Shown: positions 11,214 to 24,789 of the stretch, one piece after another
Layout: the number at the start of each line of letters is the position of its first letter
How positions within the stretch are numbered: position 1 is the first letter of the stretch
Assembly: GCF_017654505.1 (NCBI RefSeq)
Contig: NC_054535.1
Location: forward strand, 42,514,164 to 42,578,163
Length of the DNA stretch: 64,000 bases
Reading direction: 5' to 3'
Origin: Polyodon spathula
Lineage: Eukaryota > Chordata > Actinopteri > Acipenseriformes > Polyodontidae
Notes under the pieces: model-generated
What the model was told of the DNA's origin: nothing
Database searches by the model: none
What the model saw: the letters and a program-made list of their open reading frames with translations, nothing else
Program-made: the position numbers and the translations under genes

Positions 11214-13819
11214 TGCTAACAACACACAATAATTATGATTCCAGATAAGTTACTGCAGTCATTTCTATTTCTCAGTCCTTTTTTTTACTTTTTACTTTGT
11301 ATCCAAATATATGAATGTATTATAAATTGTAACAAACGGTTTACAGAATAACAAATATTCCTGCATTTATCTTGTACAGTTTAATAGATAATAAATAATA
11401 GATAGTATATGTAGCAGGCAGTAATTATGGACCTAGAATAGAAAAACACAGTAACAGCATTGTAATTTTAACTGAGTATTGGTTGAACCTGCTCTGAAGT
11501 GAAGGGCATGAAATAATGTAAGATTTATACAGTGTTTTCTGGCATGATATAATGAAGACTATGCAGGGTACAGGTGTTTCATGTCCCAAGCCATCCTCTT
11601 GTTTCCACAACAGAACAGAAGCAATGCTGTGGCTTGTAAAGCAACTTAGAAAAAAACAAAAAAACAACTGGTAATAATCTGCCACTCCAAGGACCTGATG
11701 TGCGCTTTAATAATAAAACCTCATGTGCCATGGAGACAGCACAGATGACAGCATTATGCATTGCCTCCAACTCATACGGAAGAAACCCACCTGCCATAAC
11801 GATGTGTACCATCTCACTCACAGAGACATGCAGTGTTCCGGGGAAATTCAAAATGAATGCAGCTGCCTGTCGCATTGATCTGTGAGCTGCAAAACCTGCA
11901 ACAGCCACATTCACACAATGAATGTAGCTGTTTTTAAAGTGATCATTTTCACACTGCAGTGAAAGCTAAGTGAAAAATGTTGGAAAACTAGCATGGGTTT
12001 CCTAGTTCTACACTTTGGTTCCATGTGTTTCATTGAAAGGAAAGTGCAACATGCACGATAATATCAGATAATACGGAAAGTGAAGACTTGTTCATAGTTA
12101 CAGGTGAGACTAATTGGTGGAGAAGCGTTGCTGGAAGAGGTATATCAGTTTTCAAGCAATGTTGCTGGCTAACTTGGTAAATTGTCTAAATCCTGGGTAT
12201 CTGCAGTACAGGGAAACAGTTTTTACATCCTAAGGCACTTTAAATTACTGCAAGAAGGTTCTGCTACTGAGGAGATGCTCTGTTGAACAAGCACATCTTC
12301 AGTTTGCAATCTAGATTTAAAACCTCTGAACTTCTACCTTCAGCCAGAAAGAAATTAGAGACACAATAGCTTTGGAACAAAAGGTCCCCCAAAGGGTTTA
12401 GAGATTTAACCTCGAGGAGTATTTACAGACGTTCCTCATGCGTTCTGTTGTGCTTTCATCTTGCTTTGCTATGATTTGCCGTGTTTCACTGAACACTACA
12501 CTACACAGCTTTTACCTTACAGCAGTGGCCATGCTGTATTTATATTTTAGACAACTTCCTACAAGCTACATATTTGGAACCACTCAGACCCATTTCTTAT
12601 TAAATATCTTATTATCCCTGAATAGAAAATCATCATCAAATTTTCACCAACAAGTGCATTGGTATGCCATTGTATCTAATGCAGAGAAATGCAGAATGGC
12701 TGCTGTGTATGGGCCAATTCTTGCCCATTAACTCTACTCAGACATCTTGCTCAGTAATTCTTTTTCTTTTGTTAGGCAAAGTTCAAAGGCTTACATATTG
12801 GAGCGGTAGTGTGCCACAAACATATATCAAATACTTGATTGCAGCACTGCTTATGCCATGGCAAGCACAGCCAGGCACTAGCAGCACCCGAAACAAGTTA
12901 TGTAGGTCTAATGTTCTGTAAGATTCCTGATGAAATCTGAAAACAGAAAACCCAGAAGATTAATAATGTATCAGCAACAGGATAATGATAGATGAATAGC
13001 CATTATTTAATTCATGAATTGCTTTTCCCATCAACTCCCCAGAGAGCTTTACCATTAAAATTGAAAAGATATGCAGACAGATGACAGGTAGCAGAGTACC
13101 CCAAGAGAAGCTTTATAAATCACCTAATCCTTCTCAGCCATTAAAACACTCAACTCACAAACAATGCCTTCACACGCTCAAGCAACAGTCCATTTACCAC
13201 TATATTGTAAGGCAGACTTGAACCATTTTTTTTTACAGAGGGTGTTGTAATGAATTGGCATCTCAACCCATTGAATTGAATGGAAAGGCAAGGGCAGGAC
13301 GCAAACCACAAACCACAGGGCTCAAAAACAAACGCTTTACCACTCAACCAGAGCAAGCTCAGTAGTCGAGAGGTAAGGACGTGTCTTACGCTGATGTCAT
13401 TGTTATTAACTGATCAGCTACAAGGAGGTGATTCATTACATTGTGAATCTGAATTTCTAAACCCAGCTTCTACATGTTTGTTTTAATATTTACAGGTAAC
13501 TTAAATGGGATAGCTGAACCAGGTAATAGGTAATAACAGCAAATAAGACCTAGCAGTTAATTGCAAACACTGAGTGAGCAGGTTGTATTGACCAGAGCAG
13601 TATGGCATAATACAGGATGTATTTTCACCAAGTAAACACACACCCTGTATAATTAAATGATTCAGACTTCAACTGAATCAGTCATTTCGCTGCAGGTAAT
13701 TCTGTGAATGGGCGCCTTGGCGATGTTTGTTTATTGATTGGAATCACAATAAAAATGAATGACAGAGATTAATTGTTAATAGATATATACAGTTGAACTT
13801 ATTGCTTGTACAACAACTC
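11210..13819. other. Non-coding; one unassigned frame
   Basis: The minus-strand frame 11579-11914 (111 aa) has a protein-like central part (about residues 1-75) without low-complexity residues, but I recognise no family and see no splice context. A tRNA-like GCTCTGGTTGAGTGGTAAAG on the minus strand near 13340-13360 may be a SINE head; it lacks a clear B box. Nothing else is supported. Confidence 0.35.
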
Positions 13820-13872
13820 TTTAATATTATTATTTAATTATGTAGCAGGCACCTTATCCAAAGTGACTTACA
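13820..13872 (-). repeat. L2-type SINE/LINE 3' tail
   Basis: On the minus strand: GTAAGTCACTTTGGATAAGG followed by TGCCTGCTACATAATTAAATAA. This is the same tail as that of the SINE at 17337-17568 (GTAAGTCACCTTAGATAAAG..GTCTGCTAAATAAA). The attached body between 13873 and about 14140 is not recognisable. Confidence 0.7.
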
Positions 13873-16222
13873 GAAAATTAAACAAAATATAAAAGTATAT
13901 AAATTACGTGCAATAAAAATGCAAAGCAAACACATATCTACAATATATACAAAATAATTAAAAATAAAGGATACAAAAAGATATATAAATAGAGATTCGC
14001 CATATTGGTGTCAGGAGTGAACGCAGGAACCCCAGCATGCACTTAGAAGCCTGTAGCCTGGTGAGCAAGTCCGAGGACGAAGTTGAGGCTGGCAGGGGAG
14101 AGTGTAGCATGTATGGGGGTAGGGTATAAAGTAATAAAGTGCTCATGAAAACAGAGTTTCATTCCATTTGATATTCAATATTAATTGATCTATATGAAGA
14201 ACACAATGGTAGTAACAAAAGTAAACCTAAGCACAGCAAAGTTTGGATAGGCACAGTAATAACAAATACCACAGAAAACTATGCAAATTAGTCATTTTAA
14301 ACTTCTTTCCCATCAAAACCTACTTGATTAGAAAGCATTTCAAAGACTCTTAATTAACATTACAAATATATTTATAAAAAAAAGGCTTGTTTTGTGTCTT
14401 CAAAGGGATTCTTGCCATTCTTGCTGAGCTGTAAGCTGGGTCTCAGGAATTCAGGCTTTGTGAAGTTGGCTCTTATCATGCAACACCAGTGAGACAGGAC
14501 CATTTATACCTGAGACACTGTATAGCATATTAATGAACTGTCATTCTTTTTTTTTCTAACAGGAAACATTTTTAAATGATGAGATTAAAAGACACAGAAA
14601 AGAAGTTAAGAACTCTTTTTTTCTATAGAAAATGAATCAGCCAGTTACTGGATGTGGTCGTAAAATTAGTGAGATTATTCAGAAAGCTCTAGAAGTTACT
14701 TCTGTTTTTATTCTAAAGAAAAGACAATGTTTTATGTAGACAGAGGGTCGAGCTTCTTTATAGTATAGTATAATGTAACTCTGTCATGTTAAAGCATATC
14801 CCTGCTTTAATTAACTATAAAGATTTGCCTTGAAGAGGCTGGGGTTTGTTCACGGAAATCAAAGACAATCTGAAAATGATTATCTATTTTACAGTATTAA
14901 TTTTACACAGATTAAATTTAAATGTAATTTATCCCACACAGATTAAATTTAAGTCTATCTGGCAAAGAAAATATGGCATTGTAGGTCCAGGAAGAAATGC
15001 AGGTCTAATATACAAGTCATGTTCTAACTGAATAGTGGATCAATATTTTACAATATTAACTGAAGGATAGAAATACAGTTAAGAATGTGACTTGAACTGC
15101 TTTGTTTTTTTTTTTTTTGTTTGTTTTTTTCAGCATAGGGAATTTTGCCACAGCAGTTCAAAACCGAATGTAATCTTGTTTGAATGAGAGAGATTGTAGA
15201 TCAATACCCTGGCGGCCCTGGAGTTCAACCTCATTCATTCAGCACTTGTTGGCCAATTGCGCTATGAAACATAAACATGTATTTAGGTATGTTTTGTATG
15301 ATCGAAATTGAAAAGTGCTCTTTTTAGAATTGTCAACGTATCTGCCTGCATGTGCCAGGGCAGTGATCTTGTTTAATTTATTTGAGTTACTTCACTTGAA
15401 ATACCCCCCTCAATACCACTGCAAATTATAAACATTTATTTATTTATTTTTTTAAATTAATTTATCCACAATTATTTGTGACAGTACCAATCTTACCTAA
15501 AAATAAAGGTTGTTTAAAGAGCACGTAAGGACCCTTTTAGTTTATTGTTCCCATGTGTTGGTACAACTGTTTATGTAAGATGTGTGTATATTTACATTTT
15601 ATTTATTTCTTTACATTTTGACCACTTTTTAAAACTTTTTAAATTGCATTCCCTGCCTCAAGATGGCTTCCCATGTACCTGTATCGACCACTCAGAACTG
15701 AGCTTTTATATTTAATTGCAGTGCCACGCAGGGACCATTTGGTAAGCCAAATATAAGCTTTATTTTGTGTCTTAAAAAATACTGTGGTAAAGGTATAAAT
15801 GGTAGAAAACGTTATGTTTTATGCATGCAGTTTTAATAATAACTCCAGTGTTAAGTTTCATCAAACAACGACATGCTAAATCTGAACTCTTGGTTGTTAT
15901 ACATGTTTAGCATATTTTTTTTAAAGAGGAGACCTATTCAAAGATACCAAGATATTTAGTGAATAAAATAAAAATAAAAAACACCCCCAGTTGTACAGCT
16001 TTCCTAAAAAAGGGGGTTCCATTTTACATTACTTGTGAGGTGGCTTGCTAACTAAAATATTTTGCATATTTTTAAAAAGGAGTTTATTATGTATTCAGAG
16101 ATACAAAGATATTTGTAAGTATGGAGGCTGAGTGAGGAAACATGGGTAATGCAATCCCCAAAGCAATCTTTCAGTAGATCAATTGTTCCCCTGATGTGTG
16201 CACTGTATACACGTAGAACACA
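13873..16222. other. Non-coding with minor duplications
   Basis: ACACAGATTAAATTTAA occurs twice, at 14905-14921 and 14936-14952. A diverged direct repeat of about 55 bases (GCATATTTTT..AAGG..AAGATATTT) occurs at about 15908-15960 and 16064-16115. No gene or transposon is recognised. Confidence 0.5.
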
Positions 16223-16223
16223 T

Positions 16224-16256
<33 letters not shown>

Positions 16257-16288
16257 TATCTATTAATATATATATTATATATATATAC
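16223..16288. repeat. (AT)n microsatellite, interrupted
   Basis: TA repeats broken by AATA and CTATTAA. Confidence 0.95.
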
Positions 16289-17336
16289 CATTATATTTTA
16301 TTTTCTGGTAAGGGCATGAATTGAGTTATGAGGCCAATCTGTTTTTACATTTGTCTTCAGAAAGGACAGTGCGTTCCTATAACAAATAACACAATCTAGC
16401 ACCCCCAAGGTAACAAGACTACAGACCACAGGATTTTCCCTGTCAAAATTTGATGTCTACAGTCAGTTAACTGGTTAACAGGTAAAAACTGTTTAGCTTG
16501 GTTGGTAGACATTTCATTACGAAGGTGATCATCTAATTCCTCTATGTAAACCATTACACACAAAGCAATGCCTGCTGACAGTACATTGTTTTATAGAATT
16601 AGCAATGTTTGGAAGTTAAAACCTAACTTGGAATGTTATCTGTAAAAATGTAGACACAATTGAGATTCCTTTTGCTAAATAAAGAACCCTTGCTAATTAG
16701 AGGAGGCTGCTAATCTCTACAATGTGATGACATTCCAGCGAAACATGAGTGAGAAGTCTACATTTACCACAGCCAGGAGCTGCAGAGTACAGTGAGTGAT
16801 TATCAGTTCACCAAGACTCAGCAAGGATGAACATGTGTTTTTGGAAGTATGCATCACTGAAAAGGCACCTATTAAAAAAAATAAAATTACATTTAAATAT
16901 ACTTCCTGGTGGAGGAACAAATCTGTTCTGCTGCTGTGTTTGTGACAGGATTGGTTGATTAAAATTGAGCGCACAGATGCATAGAACAATGTCTGCCCTA
17001 TCTTTCTCTGTTTCTCTTTCTCTCTCAGAACCATAACAGTATACAATGAATGTACTCTGCTTTGTTGTCACTGCGACTGTGTTGCATTTGTTTTGACAGT
17101 GTTTCCTGTTTAGAAAGAACATGCTTGTCTATTGTTTGGGGGCAGCTCAGGGCTCAATCTTGAAGCAATCAGTCTGCGCAGGAAACCAGACACAAATACC
17201 AGCCGGGAGCTGAGAGGACATTGCACAAATTCTGTTTATGCTCGAATCACACAAGTAAACTTGACCTTGCTTTGAAACATAATTAATTGGCTTTTTGTTC
17301 TCTGCCCTTGGAAAAGTGGGTTGTTACGTTTTGAAA
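16289..17336. other. Non-coding, nothing recognised
   Basis: Overlapping minus-strand frames of 104-109 aa at 16717-17122 show no domain. No repeat recognised. Confidence 0.45.
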
Positions 17337-17568
17337 GGGAATCTTCAGGCTGAGTGGTCCAGTGGTTAAAGAAAAGGGCTTGCAACCAGGAGGTCCCTGG
17401 TTCAAATCCTGGCTCAGCCATTGACTCACTGTGTGAGACCCTGAGAATGTCAAAATTTCCAGTGAGATGTTGTTTTAAGTGACACTGCAGCTGATGCATA
17501 GTTCACACACCCTAGTCTCTGTAAGTCACCTTAGATAAAGGTGTCTGCTAAATAAACAAATAATGTGA
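17337..17568 (+). mobile_element. tRNA-derived SINE with L2-type tail
   Basis: The head folds like a tRNA. GGCTGAG (about 17349) pairs perfectly with CTCAGCC (about 17419). TGGTCCAGTGGTTAAAG is the A-box/D-arm region and CCTGGTTCAAATCCTGG the B-box/T-arm. A body with CACTGTGTGAGACCCTGAG and CACACCCTAGTCTCT follows. The tail is GTAAGTCACCTTAGATAAAG..GTCTGCTAAATAAA. TTTTGAAA flanks it on both sides (17329-17336 and 17569-17576), a plausible 8-bp target duplication. Known of such SINEs: internal pol III promoter, mobilised by a LINE sharing the tail. The head has no intact anticodon arm, so it is not a tRNA gene. Confidence 0.85.
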
Positions 17569-19454
17569 TTTTGAAATAAATACAATAGTGCTTCTGCTAA
17601 AAGTTCTGAAAAACACTGTCTGACCTTTTCCACTGATCAACCTAAAACACTTACTTTTGGCAGAAATGTAAGATTTTCTGTACATCAACAGCACAAATGC
17701 TATTTTTACTTGTTTAAAAATAAAAATCATGTTATGCCATGCGTTTATCTGGATTCATTTGGGCAATAATCACATGTTTTGCTCTGTGAAATTGCTTTTT
17801 TGGCATTTTCATGAGATACTTTCCTTTACAAAATCAGCAAGTAATGGTCAGAGTTTGATGAAACATGAATTATATTTGTGCTTTTCCTTTTTCCTTTTTC
17901 CATTTCGCAACTGAAACAAACATTGATGAATGCAACATTTTTAAATGCTACTAAGAGAAATCCCTACGCTGTAATTTACATACCTTATAATCTTCTCAAA
18001 GACTGGTTTGTTGAAGGCAACAGAATAAGGTTAAGATAGAGCATACCAGTCAAGCCACCCAGTGCTTGGCTAAACATACCTTATTTATTTCAATTTCTGT
18101 ATGCCATGACTGTAATGTGGGTTTTCAAACTGGGGATGTGCTAGACAATAAAATCAGCACAAATATATAATAACTATGCCCTATGTATTTATGTAAATAA
18201 CAGGGGTGTGCCAGAACTCAGAAAGCCCCAGTAATTCCCTTTTTTTCATGTTTTTGTTCTTCAAAACAAATGAATTAGGTTTCAAAGATTTTACTTCAAC
18301 TCTAGGTGGTTGCTGAAGCCTGGTGTAGTTGTCACTCTGCAGCAATAATACAGGAGACCAATGGCACCAATGCACAGCTATGCTAATTTAAGGCATTTTG
18401 TAATACAAACATGGCTCTTTAAATTATTGGCACAGTAAGTACCCATGATAGATGCTACTTAAGGCTAGTGTACAATGAATTGCATCTTATTACTAAGGGA
18501 CAGAAAAATCTAGGCTTAAAGTTATCAGCTATCCGATAACCAAACATGAAGATAACAAAAGTGTAAAGAGTGAAAAATATATATTTTTGTGCTTTGCAAA
18601 GTGCTGTGTTATTTATTTATTTATTTATTGCAAAGGGCTGCATTTAAAAAAAAAATTGTTGAAGCTTTAGTATTTATGCATAACCTTGCTTAAAACAATT
18701 CTATAAAGCACAATATTTGTATGAGTCAAATGGCAACAATTTGAAACGTTGAATAAATGAATGTTGAATGAAGTGTCACATGAAAAAAAAAAACACTGAA
18801 GGAAGAGGTCTTGTACTGTATGATATTTTTTCCTATTTAGGTCAAAGATCTCAGATAATAAGGGATTGCTTGATACTATTATATGGTAAAAAGTTGCGCG
18901 AGGTTATGAGTTTTACTGAAGTCTTGTAAGCATAAGGTACGGCTTCTGGACATTAAGCTTTGGTCAATTATACGGCTTTTTAGTGCGAGGCGATTTGACC
19001 AGCCTTTAAAGTCGTACAATGTTTTAGGCGCGCACTTAACGTGTGCTACGTCACATAAATCATGAGAGAAAGAGAGTATCGACTTTCTAAGCTGCATGGA
19101 AACCCAGCCACTGTTTATTGAGTTACATCAGAAAACATGGTTATTAAGCAAAGACAAAAAAATGTGCATGTACACCAGCGTACTGTAAAATACTACAGTT
19201 AAAATAATACATCAGCAATTATAGTATTAGGAGATTTTAAAGAAAGTGTTTTTCTTAACCGCAGACACTCAAAGTAGATCTTAGTTCCAGGTTTATGCAA
19301 TGTCTTTTTCTTCTTTTTGTTTATTTGTATCCACTATTGTTGAGGAGCTTTTGGCAATAGAGTCTGATTTTTTATTTGTACTTCATGACTCAATCGGGTT
19401 ATACTCGTTTCTCACTGGTCTGCATCATTATCTGCTGTTGGAGTTCGTAATTTA
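17569..19454. other. Non-coding; CpG-richer patch at 18.88-19.08 kb
   Basis: No gene recognised. About 18890-19080 has many CG dinucleotides for this window (GCGCGAGG, GGCGCGCAC, GCTACGTCAC), against a CpG-poor background; no element ends or coding sequence could be assigned to it. Confidence 0.45.
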
Positions 19455-20085
19455 CAGCTGAGCAGTAATTGATTCGCAGAATCAAAGAAATATCTGATAA
19501 GGTTTGTCTGTTCAGCTCTGCTGCCTTCAGCCTTGCTCTCAATGAAAGCACTGACATTTGTGATACAGTCCAGTTCTGTGTCTGGGTTTGAGGTGTGAAT
19601 CAGGAAAGCTTGGAGTTGGCTCTGTCAGGGTTACACAATCGCACCAGAGGTGTGGATATTTTCAGTGAGCTGAATAAAGTTGTAATGGATAATGGCCTCC
19701 CTCTAGAAAAGCTTGTATCTGTCACCTGCCTTGATTGGAGTCCCATTGGTTTTGTAGCTTTTAATGCACCAAAATTCAAGAGTTTTCATTGTATTACCCA
19801 CCAAGAACAGTTGTGTGCTAAGGCGTAAGATCAGCGGCTTTTGTCAGTCATGCATACTGTTAGCATGTCAACAAAATCCGAGCAAATGCATTGCTTCACA
19901 GACAGTTTGTTTAGTTTCTGGAGGTAATTCACACAGAATATGGTGATCGGATTCTATACTCTCAAGTAGGCTGAAAAGGTCTTCAGTGCTTCATTACCCC
20001 AGATAAAAGCATTTCTAGCTAGCAAGCAAAATACCAAGTTTGGTGAATTCCTGAAGGATACTGAATGGGTCTTTTGAGCCAAGCT
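19455..20085 (+). pseudogene. hAT-type transposase relic (GTF2IRD2/ZBED-like)
   Basis: Spread over three frames, the translation follows the hAT-derived domain shared by GTF2IRD2, ZBED and FAM200 type proteins. The blocks in order are FSLALNESTDICDTVQFCV (19526-19582), then GLHNRTRGVDIFSELNKVV and NGLPLEKLVSVTC (19640-19731). FHCITHQEQLCAK (about 19785-19825), NKIRANALLHRQFV (about 19871-19910), EVIHTEYGDRILYSQV and FLKDTEWVF (about 20047) follow. The family motif LDESTD reads LNESTD here, so the likely catalytic Asp is Asn. At least three in-frame stops, frameshifts and a short loss after VTC break it. The BED finger and the dimerisation tail were not found. It is either a Charlie-like hAT fragment or a retrocopy of a domesticated gene; no intron or poly(A) evidence separates the two. 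Confidence 0.75.
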
Positions 20086-22509
20086 GGAAAAAAATCGTCA
20101 AAACCAAAGCATGCAAAAGTTCAGACTACACTTTAGGCATTAGTGCAATTTTACGCCACCGTGTTTCATTTTTGCAGAAAACAAAAAGGGGACAAAATTG
20201 TTTACTTGACTGAGATGGTTCTTTCATTTTAATAAATTCAAATGGTCAATGTTACTTTTATGGGGTGATTCTCAGTGGACAAAAATATCACAAAATACAG
20301 AGCAGCTTTTCAGGACTTCCTTTTCCTTATAGAAAAGAGCCTATTTGTGTCCTTTCTTAGTTGAAAATGCTGACATGTTTGCATTTTATTTTTTTCCATT
20401 GCTACTGTGATGTATTGGTCACTGCTGGTTAAAAGCCAGATAATCACAATTGGTCCAAAGGGTTTTACTTTGTTGTACTCTTGTTCACTTTATTGCTGGT
20501 AGATCACAGAGCCCATTGAGATCCACCAATCTTAATACTAAGCTTAATATTGAATCAAATCAACTGAAAATGCTCCTAATGTATCTGTAATTATTTATCT
20601 TGCCTACCTTTTATTCACGTGATATCAATTCATTTTGATTTCACTTCCTGATTTTCACCTTGCTCGTTTTCAAAGAAACGTGGCAATCTCCCAATGCGTG
20701 CAACATCTCTGCAATGAACTGTGGAAATGTTGTCTTGGGCAAGATTACATAATGAATTCGTGGCATTTCACTAGTTTTGCTACATATTTTGTTTCACCAT
20801 CTGCATTATGTTAGTAATAATGTTAGCAGCTTTTAAATAACTCAATGTGGAAGTGCATCGCCATTGTTAAAGGTATCTACAAACCCTAGTAAATAAAGTA
20901 TAGCATAAAAATATCTGTAGATATCTATCTCGCTATTTAAATATGCATATAAATGTACACAGATGTTTTATAAAAAATAAAGTATTAATGTTATTAACAT
21001 TTAATATATTTTCATTTTTATTGAATTTTATTTAGTTTCTGGCCTTTAAAATAATAACTTGCCGTTTGGGGAATACAGCTAAATAAATGATATAGTCTTG
21101 CTGATACACAGACACATTCATATTCTTTTCTGAACATGTGTGGCATTTGGGACAAAAAACAAGGTTGATGACATGCTTATTTATTCAAATACCAAGCATG
21201 TTTACCAGTGGTTAAAGCTCTTGCTATCTCTGATCCTTGGCTTTGCCACATGCTGCTAACTGATTTACAAGCAATGCTATCGGTTTTGTCAAGGGATTTA
21301 GTATAAATAACCCTTCCTAAGGCAGGGCTATATTGTGTAGAAAATAGAAAAGCGAAAAGTTTGTATGGTTTCTGAATACTTTATAATGTTCCACTGAGTG
21401 TGCTGAAAAAAAAGGATGCAATTTCGAAGCTGCTACTCTAAAAAAATAGATTATTAGTGAATTTTTATAGGAAGACAGTCAACTACAGCCAAAAAACACC
21501 TGGTCCTGGGGGAGCATCCCACTGAAAAATGCTTGGCCCTGAAAGTGTTAAATGATAATAGATGGATCTCAGCTGGACCTTTACTGAAAAGAAAAGCCCT
21601 TCCATCAATAAGACAAATAGTGCCCATACAAATGTGTCATACCAAGCATGAGTTATTATGACTCAAAAGAGACTTGCCTTAGCACATACAATATCCGTAG
21701 AGTTGAACAGGGTTTCTATTATTACTAGTTCTTTCTATTCAGCACGGAGAATCCGCTTAAATGAATGGCAGTGAATGAATGATGATGATAGCGATTGCAA
21801 TTGCAGTTGATTTATGACTGTGAAGGGCGCTCAGGGCCTGAGTGAAATATAAATATGGCCAGAGGTCTCGTCCCCGGGTGCATACCAGTGCCGCAGATAG
21901 GATATGGCTACGAGCCACCTTCCCCCAAAAGATGAGAATCGAGAATAATAAATAAATAAAGCACCCCACAATTGCGAGTTAAAATTGTCCGGAGGCCTCG
22001 TCTGTGGGTTTTTATTTTTTTAGGGGGAAACCTCAGGAAATCCGTGGCTGAGGGCAGCACTTCCTCCAGGCTCTAAGTGGTCAACTCCCGTTTTGGCTTT
22101 CCAGCGCTTGACTGAGCAGCCCAAACAAACAGAAGCCACAAGAATGAATAGTACACAGAGCTTTTATGCTCTTGCTGATGATGTATTGGTTATGGGAGGA
22201 TTCTCCTTCCAGAAAAGCAACCAAGTTTACAATCAGTATACACTTCTGTGGTACTGGAACCATCCAGAATTGGATCTTGAGGGCTGGAAATGTGGTATGA
22301 CTGTTTAGATGTCCTCATAGACAGCCACTTGATATGTGCAGTCATAGGGCTCATTTACACAGGGACATGAGGGGCATGTCCTCTTCACTTATTCAATGAT
22401 GGGGAAAGGTCCCCCTCATATTGCAGGAGTACTAAAACTTTTATTTCTCAATGATGTATTGGTATAATCACTACTCAGTGCACTAGGACCCAGCTGAAAC
22501 GCCAATCAA
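20086..22509. other. Non-coding, nothing recognised
   Basis: Frames of 60-71 aa at about 21757-22308 (both strands) show no domain. The plus-strand frame at 22093 is preceded by a pyrimidine run and CAG, but with no recognisable product I do not call an exon. Confidence 0.4.
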
Positions 22510-22640
22510 CTGGGGCCGGTTGCACTAATGAGATTTAAAAAATGGGATTGGATCCGGGATCATTGGAGCTGGATCATGAGAAGGTGTTGTACTTCACGGA
22601 TCTAGACCAGGCTTCACTGATCTGTAATGTTGATCCGATC
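22510..22640 (+). mobile_element. Possible PIF/Harbinger-like terminus
   Basis: GGGGCCGGTTGCACTAATGA followed by GGATTGGATCCGGGATCA resembles 5' ends of fish Harbinger elements, which begin with G-rich inverted repeats and duplicate 3 bases. No matching GTGCAACCGGCCCC end and no transposase were found in the next 2 kb, so this is a weak call. Confidence 0.3.
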
Positions 22641-24789
22641 CTGGCTCTGCATATGCCGTAACTAGGGAAACTGACCAATGAGAAGCAAACATGTGTCGCG
22701 TATAGTTGGAAGACCCCAGCTATTTGTATACAGCCTTAGATCACAGTAATGTTGGGAGAAAATCGTAAACTGATGGATAGAGATAGAGGAGGCTGTGCTA
22801 CGTTGCTGTATCCAAAACACTTTATTTTATGTAAACAGGAATATGGTTTCAGTTTGTAATTCACTATAGCTCGGGGTTTACTTACAGTTTAAGTTTTCAT
22901 TTCAAATTGAAACAGTAAACTTAAAACGTTATAGCAAAATGACCTTTGTGCATTGTACAAATAAAGAGACATTAATAAAAGCAAAATACTTTACCAAGCA
23001 ATTGTCCGTTCTATACAACAATCCTCTAAATATTTTCACCCCCAGCTTCCTGTAATAATTGAAGAATAGCCACACATCCCACTAGAATAATTTAAAAGAC
23101 ATGGATCATCACATGGATCCAGAGCTGTCCTTGATGCCCACTGTTGCCCCATACAACGCTGACAGTCTAATGGTAGGTGTTTCAATGTGTTTTTAACCAA
23201 TGTCATGTTTATATTAAAGTGTATTGGTTGGCTGACACTTGTAAATGTAATTTGATGCTCTGAGGCCATCAGTGAAAGAAACCCCCCATGTTAGAGTTTA
23301 TCTGCAGCCATTCACTAACACTGCCCTGTACTCCTTGAAGGGTGTCAGCACACTTGACTCTGCTATAGTAGAATTGTATTGTAGTTGAAGTCAGAGCTGG
23401 CACCCACAAAATAAATTATTAACCAACCCCTTCAGAAAGGCAAAATGATATAAAATGAGTCTATTATCAACTGTTTTTCTCTTTCATTGTACAACAAAAC
23501 AATCTTTAATAAATTATTGTGTGTGGGGGGGGGGGGGGGGGGAGTAATTTGCACAAAGCTAAACCTGTGAATAGAAAAGAGTGAGACACCAGGCTGAAGA
23601 ACTGAATGTAGTCCTGTGTGATAAAGTAGAAGTGGTTGCCATGGCTACTGATAGATGTTATGCTGCCTTTAAAAACATTTCACGTTTACCGTTGGAGAGG
23701 GGTAAGGGGGAGGTCGGCCTTGATTTCCACATGATATAGCTGCTGGTGAGTTCTGAGCCTTTTCTATATAGAGGTACGTCTTAAGGAGCACTTTAGAATG
23801 CTGAGTCATCCTGTATTGATAAAGCCATTGATGACGCACAGCACAGTTAATGTTCTTCTTCTAAAAAAAAAGCCATTATGAGTATCATTACTTGACTGAA
23901 GTATGAAAGCTCCAATTAGTTATGACAGTTCATAGCTGTGCTACATGTAAAGAATATGAATGCATTGCGTTGTTATCATTTAACTTCCTTTAGATTATTA
24001 ACAAAAGAATCCATATAATCACAATTTCTACTGTGACTTGTGTTGTCATTTGTCTGGCACAAATCAGGCAAAGGTGATTTTTGTTTTAAGAGACACCAGG
24101 TGTGCCATTCTAAGATAATTCACTAGACAGAGCCTTGTCAAATTTTGAAGTGACTGATTAATGTTAAGACATCTAAAAGGGGCATATTTCACCTGCTGGG
24201 TCCATTTAAATGTGATATAGCTCAGTTTCTCTGGAGAAACAGAAGGTAGAAACTCAATGTCTCTACATTCACAAAGTGTTGTGAACTCCCTTTTCTACAT
24301 ACACTCAGACACAGTCCACCATACAAGCACCCAAACCCACACACACAGTTACACAAAAAAACAAATACCCACATAAACAAAACAACTGTAACACCTACTG
24401 AAACAAATACAAAGAAACTGTGACATAAATCAAAGTGTCATTGATATTAACAGAGTTCATATTAGCTTAAAGTCTTATGGATATGTGCTAGCATGTCAAC
24501 TACAGTGTCGAGTCATCTCCCCCAAAAGGAATACTTGCTTTCTGATTAGGGAGTGACTGAGCTGACTGTGCTCAGGGTTATTTTCTTACCGTGGAGTCTC
24601 TGCTCTCTGCACCAAGCTGACATCTGTCTACTGTCTACTGCCAACTGAGTGAGAGGTGATGAGGTTGTGTGGTATAACTTATCGGATTAACAGAGATCCT
24701 TTTTTAGATACCGAAGTTGGTTTCAGAACTCTCATACAAACACGTTACCTTGAGCACACAGATAAACCACACTTAAAGTACTTACAATG
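22641..24789. other. Non-coding; G18 run
   Basis: A run of 18 G occupies 23525-23542. No gene or transposon recognised; the minus-strand frame 23036-23269 (77 aa) is unassigned. Confidence 0.45.

Noticed and set aside
17349..17425. tRNA gene
   Set aside because: Acceptor-like ends pair, but the anticodon arm is broken and a SINE body with tail follows; it is a SINE head.
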